DNA of 45,014 bases from Desulfobacteraceae bacterium (GCA_011391695.1 JAABQB010000022.1:1-45014); one strand, 5' to 3'. Positions 9,803-18,070 are shown, numbered from the stretch's first letter. Notes: a model not told the origin generated them from the letters alone. A program made the numbers and translations.

Positions 9803-10922
9803 ACACAAGCTCCGTGCCGGTCTGACCATCTGCGGCATATGCGTTGCAATTCTTGCCTTCGGCCTTCTCAGGACAGTTGTAAGCGCTTGGTATGCCGGAG
9901 TTGACGCATCTTCTTCCACCCGTCTGGTTACCCGCAACGCGATCTCTCTGATTTTTCCTCTTCCCCTTTCATACAAGGATAAAATACGAGGTGTTGAGGG
10001 GGTTAAAATAGTTTCTCTCGGAAACTGGTTCGGGGGAATATATATTGAGGAGAAGAATTTTTTTGCCAATTTTGCAGTTGATTCCAAAACATATCTTGAC
10101 CTCTATCCTGAATTTGTAATTCCACCCGACCAGAAACTCTCCTTCTTAAAGGAAAGGAAGGGTTGTGTGGTCGGAAGCAAACTGGCAAATAGGTTCGGAT
10201 GGAAACTGGGGGATACGATTGTCTTGAGGGGCACCATCTTTCCCGGCAAATGGGAGTTCATCCTTCGTGCCATATACAAGGGCAGAGACAAGACAATAGA
10301 TGAAAGCCAGTTTTTCTTTCACTGGGATTATCTGAACGAGACAATGAAGAAGATACTGCCCCGGAGGGCTGACCAGGTGGGTTTTTACATGATCGGCATG
10401 TCTTCTCCGGATATTGCCGCCTCAACCAGTAAATCGGTAGACAGCCTTTTTAAAAATTCTTTCGCTGAAACCCTGACCGAGACCGAAAAAGCGTTCCAGA
10501 CGAGTTTCATCGCTTTAAGCCAGACTATCCTGACGGTAATCCAGCTTGTTTCCCTGGTGGTTATAGTCATTATCCTTGCTGTTGTGGCAAATACGATGGC
10601 CATGTCCGTGCGTGAGAGGATGAACGAATACGCGGTATTCAAAACGCTCGGTTTCGGCGGTTTTTATCTTTCTATCCTTATACTGGGTGAATCCCTGTTA
10701 ATAACGGCCATAGGGTGCGCAATAGGAATTATCGCCACATTCCCGGCGGCAGATGCTTTTGCCCGGGCTGTAGGAGACTTTTTCCCCATTTTTAATATAA
10801 GCTTACGGACGCTTTATCTTGATATGCTTGCCGCCCTTATTGTCGGTGTGGTTGCAGCGATATTTCCGATCTGGCGAGCCATATCAGTTCCTATCGCAAG
10901 CGGGCTGGGGAGGGCAGGCTGA
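9768..10922 (+). CDS. FtsX-like ABC permease, subunit 1
   Basis: Inner-membrane permease of about 384 residues. The N-terminal membrane segment (LTICGICVAILAFGLLRTV) is followed by a large periplasmic domain of about 220 residues and three C-terminal membrane segments containing the FtsX hallmarks (NTMAMSVRERMNEYAVFKTLGFGG, then LITAIGCAIGIIATFP). I chose the ATG at 9768; an in-frame TTG at 9747 is possible but lies deeper in the ATPase gene. The stop is two bases before the second permease. Together they probably form a heterodimeric MacB/LolCE-type channel for export or extraction of a lipid, lipoprotein or peptide. Confidence 0.88.
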   Translation: MLLKLLFRNAFRHKLRAGLTICGICVAILAFGLLRTVVSAWYAGVDASSSTRLVTRNAISLIFPLPLSYKDKIRGVEGVKIVSLGNWFGGIYIEEKNFFANFAVDSKTYLDLYPEFVIPPDQKLSFLKERKGCVVGSKLANRFGWKLGDTIVLRGTIFPGKWEFILRAIYKGRDKTIDESQFFFHWDYLNETMKKILPRRADQVGFYMIGMSSPDIAASTSKSVDSLFKNSFAETLTETEKAFQTSFIALSQTILTVIQLVSLVVIVIILAVVANTMAMSVRERMNEYAVFKTLGFGGFYLSILILGESLLITAIGCAIGIIATFPAADAFARAVGDFFPIFNISLRTLYLDMLAALIVGVVAAIFPIWRAISVPIASGLGRAG

Positions 10923-10924
10923 AG

Positions 10925-12091
10925 ATGAACCTCCTCTTTTTTTACAGTTTTCGCAACCTGCTTGCAAGAAGACTTACCACTTCACTTACTGCGGCCGGAA
11001 TGGCTCTTGTCGTTTTCGTGTTTGCCTCGATAGTTATGCTTGCTGAAGGGCTGCAAAAGACACTGGTTGATACCGGCTCGTACGATAATGTTGTTGTAAT
11101 CCGGCGCTCTTCGGTTTCAGAGGTGCAGAGCGGTGTAGAAAGGATTCAGGCTTCAATTGTTGAGACGATGCCCGAGGTGGCTGTCGGCGCAAACGGGCGC
11201 AGGTTTCTTGCAAAGGAGCTTGTTGTGCTTATCACTCTTGAGAAGAAGGAGTCGGACAGCCCAGCCAATGTTGTAATCAGGGGAATTTCGGAAAATTCGC
11301 TTGAGTTGCGGCCTCAGGTAAGACTTAAGGAGGGGCGTCTTCCGAGGCCAGGATCACTGGAAATTCTTGCCGGCCGGAGTATTGCAGGAAGATTCAAGAA
11401 TGCGGGGCTTGGTGATACTCTTTTCTTTGCCATGCGGAGATGGACGGTTGTGGGTATTTTTGATGCCGGAAATACCGGGTACGGTTCTGAAATATGGGGG
11501 GATGTCGATCAATTTATGCAGGCTTTCAGGAGGCCGGTCTATTCGTCTGTTCTTTTTAAACTCGGGAAATCTTCCGATTTTGATACGTTGAAAAAAAAGG
11601 TTGAAAGTGATCCAAGGCTTACAATAGAAGCCAAGCGTGAAACAGTATATTATAAAGAGCAGTCAGAGATGATGGCCAAATTCCTGAGGATTCTGGGACA
11701 GTATCTTACTCTCGTTTTTTCAATAGGAGCCATTGTCGGGGCCATGATTACCATGTATGCGGCTGTCGCAAACAGGACCGGCGAAATCGGAACAATGCGG
11801 GCTCTTGGATTCAACCGGTCAGGCATTCTCGTGGCATTTCTTCTTGAATCTTTGCTTCTTGGTTTTATCGGGGGATTCTCGGGGCTTTTTTTTGCGTCTT
11901 TTTTGCAATTTTTTACAGTTTCAACAACCAATTTCCAGACCTTTTCAGAGCTTGCCTTCAGTTTCAAGATCACGTTTGAAATAATATACAAGTCGCTCCT
12001 GTTCTCCCTTGTAATGGGATTTATAGGCGGAATACTTCCGGCCTTCAGGGCTTCGCGGATGAATATCGTGGAAGCGCTCCGGGAACAATGA
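10925..12091 (+). CDS. FtsX-like ABC permease, subunit 2
   Basis: Second inner-membrane permease of 388 residues, with the same architecture: an N-terminal membrane segment (LTAAGMALVVFVFASIVMLAEG), a periplasmic MacB-like domain to about residue 255, then three membrane segments with the motif MYAAVANRTGEIGTMRALGF and a C-terminal ILPAFRASRMNIVEALR typical of this class. GGGGAGG lies about ten bases upstream of the ATG. It is the last gene of the operon beginning at 7651. Two distinct permeases rather than one suggest a heterodimer, as in LolCE. Confidence 0.88.
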   Translation: MNLLFFYSFRNLLARRLTTSLTAAGMALVVFVFASIVMLAEGLQKTLVDTGSYDNVVVIRRSSVSEVQSGVERIQASIVETMPEVAVGANGRRFLAKELVVLITLEKKESDSPANVVIRGISENSLELRPQVRLKEGRLPRPGSLEILAGRSIAGRFKNAGLGDTLFFAMRRWTVVGIFDAGNTGYGSEIWGDVDQFMQAFRRPVYSSVLFKLGKSSDFDTLKKKVESDPRLTIEAKRETVYYKEQSEMMAKFLRILGQYLTLVFSIGAIVGAMITMYAAVANRTGEIGTMRALGFNRSGILVAFLLESLLLGFIGGFSGLFFASFLQFFTVSTTNFQTFSELAFSFKITFEIIYKSLLFSLVMGFIGGILPAFRASRMNIVEALREQ

Positions 12092-12143
12092 ACATTATTA
12101 CAGACCCATCAGGATTTTCAGGCGTTCTGCCTTAAAATTTGCC

Positions 12144-12176
12144 TTGACAATACGTACGCAATGGCGTACTTTTTAT
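12144..12176 (+). promoter_or_regulatory. Promoter with palindromic operator for the YefM/YoeB-type pair
   Basis: A consensus -35 box TTGACA lies at 12144-12149, with a weak -10 candidate around 12167-12172 (17-base spacer). Between and overlapping them is a perfect inverted repeat, GTACGC-AATG-GCGTAC, at 12154-12169. Antitoxins of the Phd/YefM family bind such palindromes to repress their own operon; binding by this antitoxin is inferred from position. Confidence 0.65.
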
Positions 12177-12193
12177 CAAAAAAGAGGTGCACT

Positions 12194-12436
12194 ATGGCAA
12201 CATTATCAGCCACCGATGCAAGAACTAAACTGTACCGGCTTATCGATCAAACATCGGTATCACACGAGCCAATCGTTATAACGGGCAAACGCGGAAACGC
12301 CGTTTTAATATCCGAGGATGACTGGCGTTCAATTCAGGAAACCATCTATCTGCTTAATATTCCTGGAATGCGGGAGTCTATACGTGAAGGTTTAGCTGCA
12401 CCATTGGAGGAATGTAAAGAGGAACTCGATTGGTGA
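12194..12436 (+). CDS. Antitoxin, Phd/YefM family
   Basis: Antitoxin of 80 residues that neutralises the downstream RelE-fold toxin and represses the operon. The N-terminal DNA-binding half (MATLSATDARTKLYRLIDQT) and VITGKRGNAVLISEDDWRSIQETIYLL match the Phd/YefM pattern; the acidic C-terminus (ECKEELDW) is the likely toxin-binding tail. The ATG at 12194 is chosen because AGAGG at 12183-12187 precedes it; an in-frame start at 12161 would lie inside the promoter and operator. It overlaps the toxin start by four bases (GTGA). Confidence 0.92.
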   Translation: MATLSATDARTKLYRLIDQTSVSHEPIVITGKRGNAVLISEDDWRSIQETIYLLNIPGMRESIREGLAAPLEECKEELDW

Positions 12437-12696
12437 GTTGGCGGCTTGTTTTCACGAGGCAAGCTCAGAAAGATGCTAATAAATTAGCTGCGTCTGGACT
12501 CAAAGCTAAAGCCGAAACATTACTGCAAATTATGCGTGAGAATCCTTTTCAAGTTCTACCCGCCTATGAGAAACTCGTTGGTGATTTAACAGGCACTTAT
12601 TCACGGCGAATAAATATTCAGCACAGATTAGTTTATCAGGTCATGGATGATGAAAAAATCGTCAAAATCATCCGTATGTGGACTCACTATGAATAG
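12433..12696 (+). CDS. Toxin, Txe/YoeB family ribosome-dependent mRNA interferase
   Basis: RelE-superfamily toxin of 87 residues that cleaves mRNA in the ribosomal A site. Starting from GTG at 12433, the catalytic positions of E. coli YoeB line up well: Glu46, Arg65 (in YSRRINIQHRLVYQV) and a C-terminal histidine, His85 (WTHYE). The alternative TTG start at 12430 adds one residue. The GTGA overlap with the antitoxin stop means the two are translationally coupled in the usual antitoxin-first order. The gene appears intact. Confidence 0.9.
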   Translation: MSWRLVFTRQAQKDANKLAASGLKAKAETLLQIMRENPFQVLPAYEKLVGDLTGTYSRRINIQHRLVYQVMDDEKIVKIIRMWTHYE

Positions 12697-13045
12697 CAGG
12701 GCAGAACTTGCCGCTTGAGAACAGAGCGGAATTACTTCCGCATGAATCCATGGAATTTTGTGGGAAAATATTTGTAAGTTTCAAAAGCGATCCATTGTCT
12801 GTACTTTATTTGTCGGGCGGAAACCTTGCTAAAAAGCAATGCAAGATATAGGGGGAGACGCTTGCCTGTCAAGGAAATTAGAATATAGGAAATTCGACCC
12901 TGCTCAATAGAGAAATTATTAATGAAAAAAGGAGTTAATCAAAAGAATTCCTCGCAGCTCTGCTGCGGGGAGCTTCATTTATGGAAGGAGCTATAAAAGC
13001 TAACCTCCTTACGGCTGATTTTTGTGATAGAAAAGTTGGTGAACT
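12697..13045. other. Gene-poor stretch after the toxin gene
   Basis: I see no credible gene, tRNA or strong promoter here. The only structured part is a hairpin-forming repeat at 12945-12980, listed separately. The stretch leads into a decayed transposase and is probably insertion-sequence debris. Confidence 0.5.
12945..12980. repeat. Dispersed hairpin repeat family 3, copy near the transposase remnant
   Basis: Reading on the minus strand, this is AAGCTCCCCGCAGCAGAG followed by a GCGAGGAATTC arm; the arms can fold. Nearly the same words (AAGCTCCCCGCCGCAGAG, then GGCGGGGAATC) occur at 28788-28820 after dnaK. It is a short palindromic repeat of unknown role. Confidence 0.5.
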
Positions 13046-13360
13046 ATTTTAACAAACATGGGCTGGAAGATAATTTTGCAAGAAATTATAGAAACTGAGA
13101 TTCAACTTGATATTTACCAAAGGCTTCGAGTAGATGTTTTGAAAAGGATCGTGGGAAATACGATGCGCATTGCCCGTTTGAAGCTGCTCTTTTTTGCAGC
13201 CAAAGTGGTCAAAGATGGGAATGTGAATAAGGTCAAGTACTCGATCCATGATGCCAGAACGCCGACGATGCTGCATGTGCTGAAATTTTTGGACCAAGCA
13301 CGCTCAAAGTGGAGATTTTGGCGACAGGGCAGTATCTGTCCCCAGCTTTTCGCGAGCTGA
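13046..13360 (+). pseudogene. Transposase C-terminal remnant (IS1380-like)
   Basis: The frame 13058-13360 encodes a C-terminal fragment containing RIARLKLLFFAAKVVKDG and KVKYSIHDARTPTMLHVLKFLDQ, a pattern I associate with the end of IS1380-type DDE transposases. A few bases upstream another frame reads FNKHGLEDNFARNYRN before a stop, resembling the YNxRGxxEN region that normally precedes it. This suggests a frameshift and loss of most of the gene. No catalytic DDE core or clean terminal inverted repeats are seen. The family assignment is from memory of the motif and is moderate; that it is a dead fragment is more secure. Confidence 0.5.
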
Positions 13361-13609
13361 ACTTGAGCAAGAATTTTCTTGTACGATTAAATTCTGATGA
13401 AAAATCATAAACTTATTCGAAGCGATAAAATCATGAATACTTCTTGAAATACTTTTTTGTGGTAGACAGTGGAGATATCGATGTAGTAAAGAGCAACTAT
13501 CGTTAGATGTAAGATGTAAACCCAATTGACTCAAAAAGGGTTTTACGTGCAAAATCCAGGTAATAATTAACACGGAAGGGGTTTTAGAGGTAATAAGGAA
13601 GCATTGTAT

Positions 13610-13745
13610 ATCACCCTCCCCTTAATCCCCTCCCATCAAGGGAGGGGAAGTAAAAAAAGAGTCTCCATCAAGGGAGATAGAGCAAAAGAGAGTCACCGGG
13701 CAAGAGAGTAAGAAGCGGGGCTTCCGTCAAGAGAGAGGGAGGGCA
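13610..13745. repeat. CCCTCCCC/AAGGGAGGGG repeat block
   Basis: This holds an inverted pair, CCCTCCCCTTAATCCCCTCC and AAGGGAGGGGAAG (13611-13649), able to fold. Four related units with TCAAGGGAGA or CAAGAGAG words follow up to 13743. With 13361-13609, where I see no gene, it fills the space between the transposase remnant and the TVP38 gene. Confidence 0.55.
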
Positions 13746-13760
13746 AGCTAACCACTTAAA

Positions 13761-14486
13761 ATGATAAAGAACAATAATATCAATAATATATCTTATGAAA
13801 AGGGGCCGAAAAAAGAAAAGCTTGTGCAGAAGATACTCATTGTCTGCGCGATCATTATCCTGATCGCTCTGTTTTATTCCTTTGATGCAGGTAAATATTT
13901 TTCGCTTAATTATATCAAGGCTTCCCAGGAACAATTTGCCCTGCTGTACAAAGAGCACAAGGTGGCAGTAATGGCCACATACATGGGAACGTATATTGTC
14001 ATGTCGGCACTGTCTCTTCCCGGAGCTGCGGTTATGACCCTCCTTGGAGGAGCATTATTCGGATTCTTAGTCGGAACCATTGTTGTCTCTTTTGCCAGCA
14101 CCATCGGCGCAACTTTAGCCTGCATTGTCGCCCGATTTTTATTAAGAGACTGGGTGCAGGAAAAAGTGGGCGGAAAGCTGAAAGTTATAAATGATGGGGT
14201 TGAAAAAGAGGGCGTGTTGTATCTTTTTACAATGCGATTGATTCCGGTGTTTCCTTTCTGGCTGGTCAATCTGGCAATGGGGCTGACCCTGATTCCATTG
14301 CCTACATTCTATTGGGTCTCGCAAATCGGGATGTTGCCCGCAACAATGGTTTTTGTATTCGCAGGAAGGGAACTGGGTCAGATTAAGTCGCTCTCCGGAA
14401 TTTTATCTCCCGGATTGATTCTTGCCTTTGTAATTCTCGGGATCTTTCCGATAGTCGTAAAGAAAATAATGGCTCATTATAGATAA
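13761..14486 (+). CDS. TVP38/TMEM64 (DedA/SNARE-associated) membrane protein
   Basis: Polytopic inner-membrane protein of 241 residues. It has an N-terminal membrane segment at about 24-41 and then the family core: SALSLPGAAVMTLLGGALFGFLVGTIVVSFASTIGATLACIVARFLLRDW in segments two and three, and LYLFTMRLIPVFPFWLVNLAMGLT with the conserved Arg/Pro hairpin. Members of this superfamily are thought to act as lipid scramblases or transporters; the exact role here is unknown. It heads the ArsS-like cluster. In cyanobacteria I recall a DedA-family gene lying next to arsS, so the association may be functional. A patchwork repeat starts at the base after its stop. Confidence 0.88.
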   Translation: MIKNNNINNISYEKGPKKEKLVQKILIVCAIIILIALFYSFDAGKYFSLNYIKASQEQFALLYKEHKVAVMATYMGTYIVMSALSLPGAAVMTLLGGALFGFLVGTIVVSFASTIGATLACIVARFLLRDWVQEKVGGKLKVINDGVEKEGVLYLFTMRLIPVFPFWLVNLAMGLTLIPLPTFYWVSQIGMLPATMVFVFAGRELGQIKSLSGILSPGLILAFVILGIFPIVVKKIMAHYR

Positions 14487-14625
14487 GGGTTCGAGGGGCC
14501 GAGGAGTCAAGGGTTCAAGTGAAAAAGAACAGGATTTAAGAATTGAAAACAATCCCTTGAACCCTGCCGAAGGCCCGCCAATCATTGTGGCGGGAATCCT
14601 CGAATCCTTGAACACTTTTTTCAAA
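14487..14625. repeat. Patchwork repeat with complementary arms between the TVP38 and reductase genes
   Basis: Beginning at the first base after the TVP38 stop, words such as GGGTTCGAGG, GAGGAGTCAAGGGTTCAAG run to about 14519. The complementary words CCCTTGAACCCTGCC and AATCCTCGAATCCTTGAAC follow at about 14552-14612, so the whole can fold into an imperfect hairpin; an inner CCCGCCAATCATTGTGGCGGG hairpin sits at about 14575-14595. No gene is present. Confidence 0.7.
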
Positions 14626-14639
14626 AATTGTGAGATGGC

Positions 14640-16091
14640 ATGGCTAAATATGATTTCGACATAGGAATATTAGGCGGAGGGTCTGCCGGATTAACTATTG
14701 CTGCCGGTTCAGCAATGCTTGGCGCAAAGACACTTCTTGTTGAAAAGGAAAAGTCTCTTGGCGGAGATTGCCTCCATTTTGGATGTGTGCCCAGTAAAAC
14801 GCTCATAAAAACCGCGCGTGTATGCCACCTGATTAAGCAGGCTGGAAAATTCGGATTGCCGGAAATGTCCCTGAAGCAGGTTGATTATAAAGCGGTCGCA
14901 AGACGCATTCAGTCTGTAATTGAAGTAATCCAGAAACATGATTCACCGGAGCGCTTCTGCAAATTAGGCGCACGGGTTGAATTTGGAAGCCCCCGCTTCA
15001 GAGACGAAAAGAGTATCAAAATTGAGGGCAGGACGTACTCAGCCAGAAACTGGGTAATTGCAACAGGTTCTTCGCCTGCCGTTCCTCCGATAGAGGGGTT
15101 GGATAGTACCCCATATATCACCAACCGCGAAATATTTTCCCTCGACCATCTCCCTGAATCAATGATTGTTCTCGGCGGCGGGCCCATAGGCATTGAGATG
15201 GCTCAAGCCTTTTGCCGTCTCGGATCAAAAGTTACGGTCATTCAGCGGGAGAATCAGATCCTGGGCAAAGAGGATAAAGATCTGGCAGATAAGGTAATGA
15301 ATGTTATGAGTTCTGAAGGCGTGATCTTTTATTTAAACGCTTCTATCCTGCGCGTCAAGGACAGAGGCAGAGAAAAGGAAGTGGTTATTAAAACAGCGGA
15401 CAGCGAATTAAGCCTCAAAGGAGAGACCATCCTTGTCGCCATCGGAAGAGCCTTTAATCTTGAAGGCTTGGGACTCGAGAACATCGGCGTTGAATTTGAC
15501 CGCAGGGGACTCAAGTTGGATGGCCGCCTCCGAACGGCTCAAAAGCATATTTACGGCGCCGGCGACGTTACCGGACAATACCTCTTCACTCATGCCGCAG
15601 GCTATGAGGGCGGAATCGTAATCAGAAACGCGATTTTTCATCTTCCCGCGAAAGTGGATTATACCAATATTCCCTGGTGCACTTATACCGACCCGGAGCT
15701 TGCAAGCATCGGAATGAATGAAACCCGCGCAAAGGATGCCGGCATAAAGTATTCGGTCTGGACGGAGCCGTTCCTGCGCAATGACCGCAGTCTTGCTGAA
15801 GGAGAAGAGAACGGGTTCATCAAGATGGTTCTTGATGAAAAGGAAAAGCCGGTTGGAATACAGATCCTGGGGCCTCATGCAGGAGAACTGATAAGCGAAT
15901 GGGTGGCGATTTTTAACGGCAAATCGAAGCTTTCAACCATTGCTTCTGCCGTGCATCCCTATCCTACGCTCGGAGAGATCAACAAGCGCATAATCGGAAA
16001 TCTCTTCGCTGAAAAAATTTACTCGGAAAAAGTAAAAAGAGGGTTGAAATTCTTCTTCAGCCTGCGCGGAAGAGCCTGCGGAGAGGATTAG
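14640..16091 (+). CDS. FAD-dependent NAD(P)-disulfide oxidoreductase, MerA-like
   Basis: Class I pyridine nucleotide-disulfide oxidoreductase of 483 residues, likely cytoplasmic. It has FAD-binding GGGSAG (about 12-17), the redox-active pair Cys44/Cys49 in GGDCLHFGCVPSKT, NAD(P)-binding VLGGGPIGIE, the second FAD motif IYGAGDVTG and the C-terminal active-site histidine in AVHPYPTLGEINKR. The CVPSKT form is shared with mercuric reductases and their relatives. It lacks the N-terminal metal-binding domain and the C-terminal Cys-Cys pair of true MerA; a single Cys lies near the C-terminus (RACGED). Its place in the cluster suggests reduction of a disulfide or metalloid-thiol species. The substrate is unknown, and mercuric reductase annotation would be unsafe. 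Confidence 0.88.
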   Translation: MAKYDFDIGILGGGSAGLTIAAGSAMLGAKTLLVEKEKSLGGDCLHFGCVPSKTLIKTARVCHLIKQAGKFGLPEMSLKQVDYKAVARRIQSVIEVIQKHDSPERFCKLGARVEFGSPRFRDEKSIKIEGRTYSARNWVIATGSSPAVPPIEGLDSTPYITNREIFSLDHLPESMIVLGGGPIGIEMAQAFCRLGSKVTVIQRENQILGKEDKDLADKVMNVMSSEGVIFYLNASILRVKDRGREKEVVIKTADSELSLKGETILVAIGRAFNLEGLGLENIGVEFDRRGLKLDGRLRTAQKHIYGAGDVTGQYLFTHAAGYEGGIVIRNAIFHLPAKVDYTNIPWCTYTDPELASIGMNETRAKDAGIKYSVWTEPFLRNDRSLAEGEENGFIKMVLDEKEKPVGIQILGPHAGELISEWVAIFNGKSKLSTIASAVHPYPTLGEINKRIIGNLFAEKIYSEKVKRGLKFFFSLRGRACGED

Positions 16092-16103
16092 AAAGGCGGG
16101 AAG

Positions 16104-16805
16104 ATGCGCCCTTTTTCAACTATTTCGATCATTATTCCGGTTCTTTATGAAGCGCATGGCATAAATGTGTGCCTCGAAACGTTATTTAATCAATTTCCTG
16201 ATGAGACATTTGAAGTCATTGTCGTGGATGGAGATATGGAAGGGACTACCACCCGTCAGATCTTTCATCCGAAGGTGATCACGCTTTGTGCCATGCGGGG
16301 GCGTGGAAAACAGATGAATGCAGGCGCAAATGCGGCAACAGGTGATATCCTGATTTTTCTTCATGCCGATACCCGACTTCCCCATAATGCGCTCTCACTT
16401 ATCCGCAAGGTGATGGTCGACAGGCAATATAAGGCCGGAGCATTCACCCTGCTTTTTGACAGCAAAAGGCCGATCTTTGGATTTATTGCAATAGCAGCCT
16501 CATGGCGTTACCGCCTGACCCGCTTACCGTACGGCGATCAGGCTTTTTTTATGCGCCGGGAATACTTTCATGAGATCGGCGGATTTGCGGAAATACCCAT
16601 AATGGAGGATTTCGAAATGATGCGGCGTATAAAGAAACGCGGGGAACACATCCGTATCCTGCACGATGCGGTTACAACTTCTCCGCGACGCTGGGAAAAG
16701 GAAGGCATTTTCTATTCGGTATTGCGCACATGGGCGCTGGCATTTTTATTTTCCTGCGGCGCCGACCCGAATCGTCTGGCAAAATATTACAGAACGCAAA
16801 AGTAA
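16104..16805 (+). CDS. Family 2 glycosyltransferase (TIGR04283-like, radical SAM-associated)
   Basis: GT-A-fold glycosyltransferase of 233 residues. Motifs include IIIPVLYEAHGI, FEVIVVDGDMEGTT, the RGRGKQMNAGA segment, IFLHADTRLP (with the His-Ala-Asp metal site at about 87-89), YGDQAFFMRREYF and the IMEDFE acid motif. These match the 'transferase 2' group that is repeatedly found beside ArsS-like radical SAM and selenodomain genes. It starts 12 bases after the reductase stop with GGCGGGAAG before the ATG, so it is in the same operon. The donor and acceptor are unknown; a sugar transfer onto an organo-metalloid or thiol product would fit the context but is inference. No 'transferase 1' partner is seen. 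Confidence 0.85.
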   Translation: MRPFSTISIIIPVLYEAHGINVCLETLFNQFPDETFEVIVVDGDMEGTTTRQIFHPKVITLCAMRGRGKQMNAGANAATGDILIFLHADTRLPHNALSLIRKVMVDRQYKAGAFTLLFDSKRPIFGFIAIAASWRYRLTRLPYGDQAFFMRREYFHEIGGFAEIPIMEDFEMMRRIKKRGEHIRILHDAVTTSPRRWEKEGIFYSVLRTWALAFLFSCGADPNRLAKYYRTQK

Positions 16806-16990
16806 CAGGGTTCAAGGGGTCAAGGATTCAGGGGTTCCAGTGAAAGCAAAACCTGCCAGGACTTTAAAATAAAAATAGGGGTGGTTGAGAATATGCTGAA
16901 AATAGAGGCAGATAAAATCATTAAAAAACAAACACTTTCCGCCTCCGGCGGATTGAACCCTCGAATCCTTGAATCCTTTCGCAAAGCTGA
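16806..16990. repeat. Patchwork repeat with complementary arms before the DUF3047 gene
   Basis: Two bases after the glycosyltransferase stop begin GGGTTCAAGGGGTCAAGG and GATTCAGGGGTTCC (16808-16840). The complementary words GGATTGAACCCTCGAATC and CTTGAATCC lie at 16951-16979. The intervening sequence is AT-rich. An in-frame GTG at 16881 would translate the second arm as protein, which argues against that start for the following gene. Confidence 0.7.
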
Positions 16991-16997
16991 TTGCAAT

Positions 16998-17741
16998 ATG
17001 AACCCGAAAATTATTTTTCCTAAACGGTATTGTTTGTACTTGATTTGTTTGGGCATTTTGCTTTGTGTTTTTACCGCACAATCTTCGGGCGGAGAGGAGA
17101 CCTTTCTTTCAGAAGAATTCCATAATCTTGATAACTGGGAACCTTTTTATTTTCCGGAGATTAAATCTCATTCCACTTATACGATCATAGACGGCGATAT
17201 TTTAAAAACTGAAAGCAGAGCGTCTGCTTCTGCTCTCATTTACAAAACGCAGTTTAATGTATATGATTATCCAATGCTGGAATGGCGCTGGAAGGTAGAA
17301 AATATCTATCTTAAAGGGGATGCCAAGAAAAAAAGCGGCGATGATTATCCGATACGCCTTTATGTAATGTTTAAATATGATCCCGCCAAGGCGGGTATCC
17401 TGAAAAAACTGAAATACGAAACTGCAAAAGCGCTATACGGCCAGTATCCGCCTCACAGCACATTGAATTATATATGGGCAAATAAATCTCGTTCAGAGAA
17501 GATACTGACAAATTCGTATGCCGATGAAGCGAAAATGATCCAGGTTGAACAGAGCACGCAGAAACTGAACAGATGGCTGGTTGAACAGGCCAATATTGTC
17601 GAAGATTATAGCAGGGCTTTCGGAGAAGAGCCTCCTGCTGTTGCAAGCCTGGCGATTCTGAACGACTCGGATAATACCGGAGAGCGCTCGATTTCATATC
17701 TTGATTATATCAAAATATACAGAAAGGGACGAACCCCATGA
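16998..17741 (+). CDS. DUF3047-type secreted protein
   Basis: Protein of 247 residues with a signal peptide (basic start, then YLICLGILLCVFTAQSSG, cleavage near residue 30), so probably periplasmic. The body (LDNWEPFYFPEIKSHSTYTI, YPMLEWRWKVENI, DYPIRLYVMFKY, LNYIWAN, ANIVEDYSRAFGEEPPAVASLAILNDSDNTGE) matches the pattern of DUF3047, a beta-rich domain of unknown function. I chose the ATG at 16998 because it directly precedes the signal peptide and upstream codons fall in the repeat. The stop overlaps the next start as ATGA, so translation is coupled to the AhpD-like gene. Confidence 0.75.
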   Translation: MNPKIIFPKRYCLYLICLGILLCVFTAQSSGGEETFLSEEFHNLDNWEPFYFPEIKSHSTYTIIDGDILKTESRASASALIYKTQFNVYDYPMLEWRWKVENIYLKGDAKKKSGDDYPIRLYVMFKYDPAKAGILKKLKYETAKALYGQYPPHSTLNYIWANKSRSEKILTNSYADEAKMIQVEQSTQKLNRWLVEQANIVEDYSRAFGEEPPAVASLAILNDSDNTGERSISYLDYIKIYRKGRTP

Positions 17742-18070
17742 AAAGTTATTATGAACCCGACGATCTGCAGAAATTTTCAACGATTACTCGTGTTAACAAG
17801 CCGTTGGGGGATAAGTATTTTTCCTATTACAACAGTGTTATGAAGGCAGGGGCACTGAGCGAACGCGAAAAAGCCCTCATTGCGCTGGCGGTTGCCCATG
17901 CTCTGCGGTGTCCGTATTGTATTGATGCCTATACCCGAATTTGTATCGAAAAAGGCTCGGATGAGGAGCAGATGAATGAGGCGGTTCATGTGGCAGCGGG
18001 AATGGCGGCTGGAATTACCCTTGTGCACGGAGTTCAGATGATGAATAAAATTGATGATACGATTATTTGA
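17738..18070 (+). CDS. AhpD-like/carboxymuconolactone decarboxylase-family protein (arsenosugar-cluster type)
   Basis: Small helical protein of 110 residues with a CxxC redox centre at Cys58/Cys61 (HALRCPYCIDAYTRICIEKG) and the downstream EAVHVAAGMAAGITLVHG helix typical of the AhpD/CMD superfamily. This matches the subgroup that accompanies ArsS-type radical SAM enzymes. Such proteins usually act as peroxidase or thiol-disulfide components; the substrate here is unknown. Its start overlaps the DUF3047 stop by ATGA, and the radical SAM gene starts 18 bases after its stop, so it is firmly within the operon. Confidence 0.85.
   Translation: MKSYYEPDDLQKFSTITRVNKPLGDKYFSYYNSVMKAGALSEREKALIALAVAHALRCPYCIDAYTRICIEKGSDEEQMNEAVHVAAGMAAGITLVHGVQMMNKIDDTII

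Noticed and set aside
12697-13045. tRNA gene or integration site in the gene-poor stretch
   Set aside because: No cloverleaf-like arms, T-loop motif or CCA end could be found by eye.
14640-16091. Annotation as mercuric reductase
   Set aside because: The metal-binding domain and C-terminal Cys pair of MerA are absent and no other mer genes are present.
16881-16997. Extended N-terminus of the DUF3047 protein from a GTG start
   Set aside because: The extra codons translate the repeat arm and would bury the signal peptide internally.
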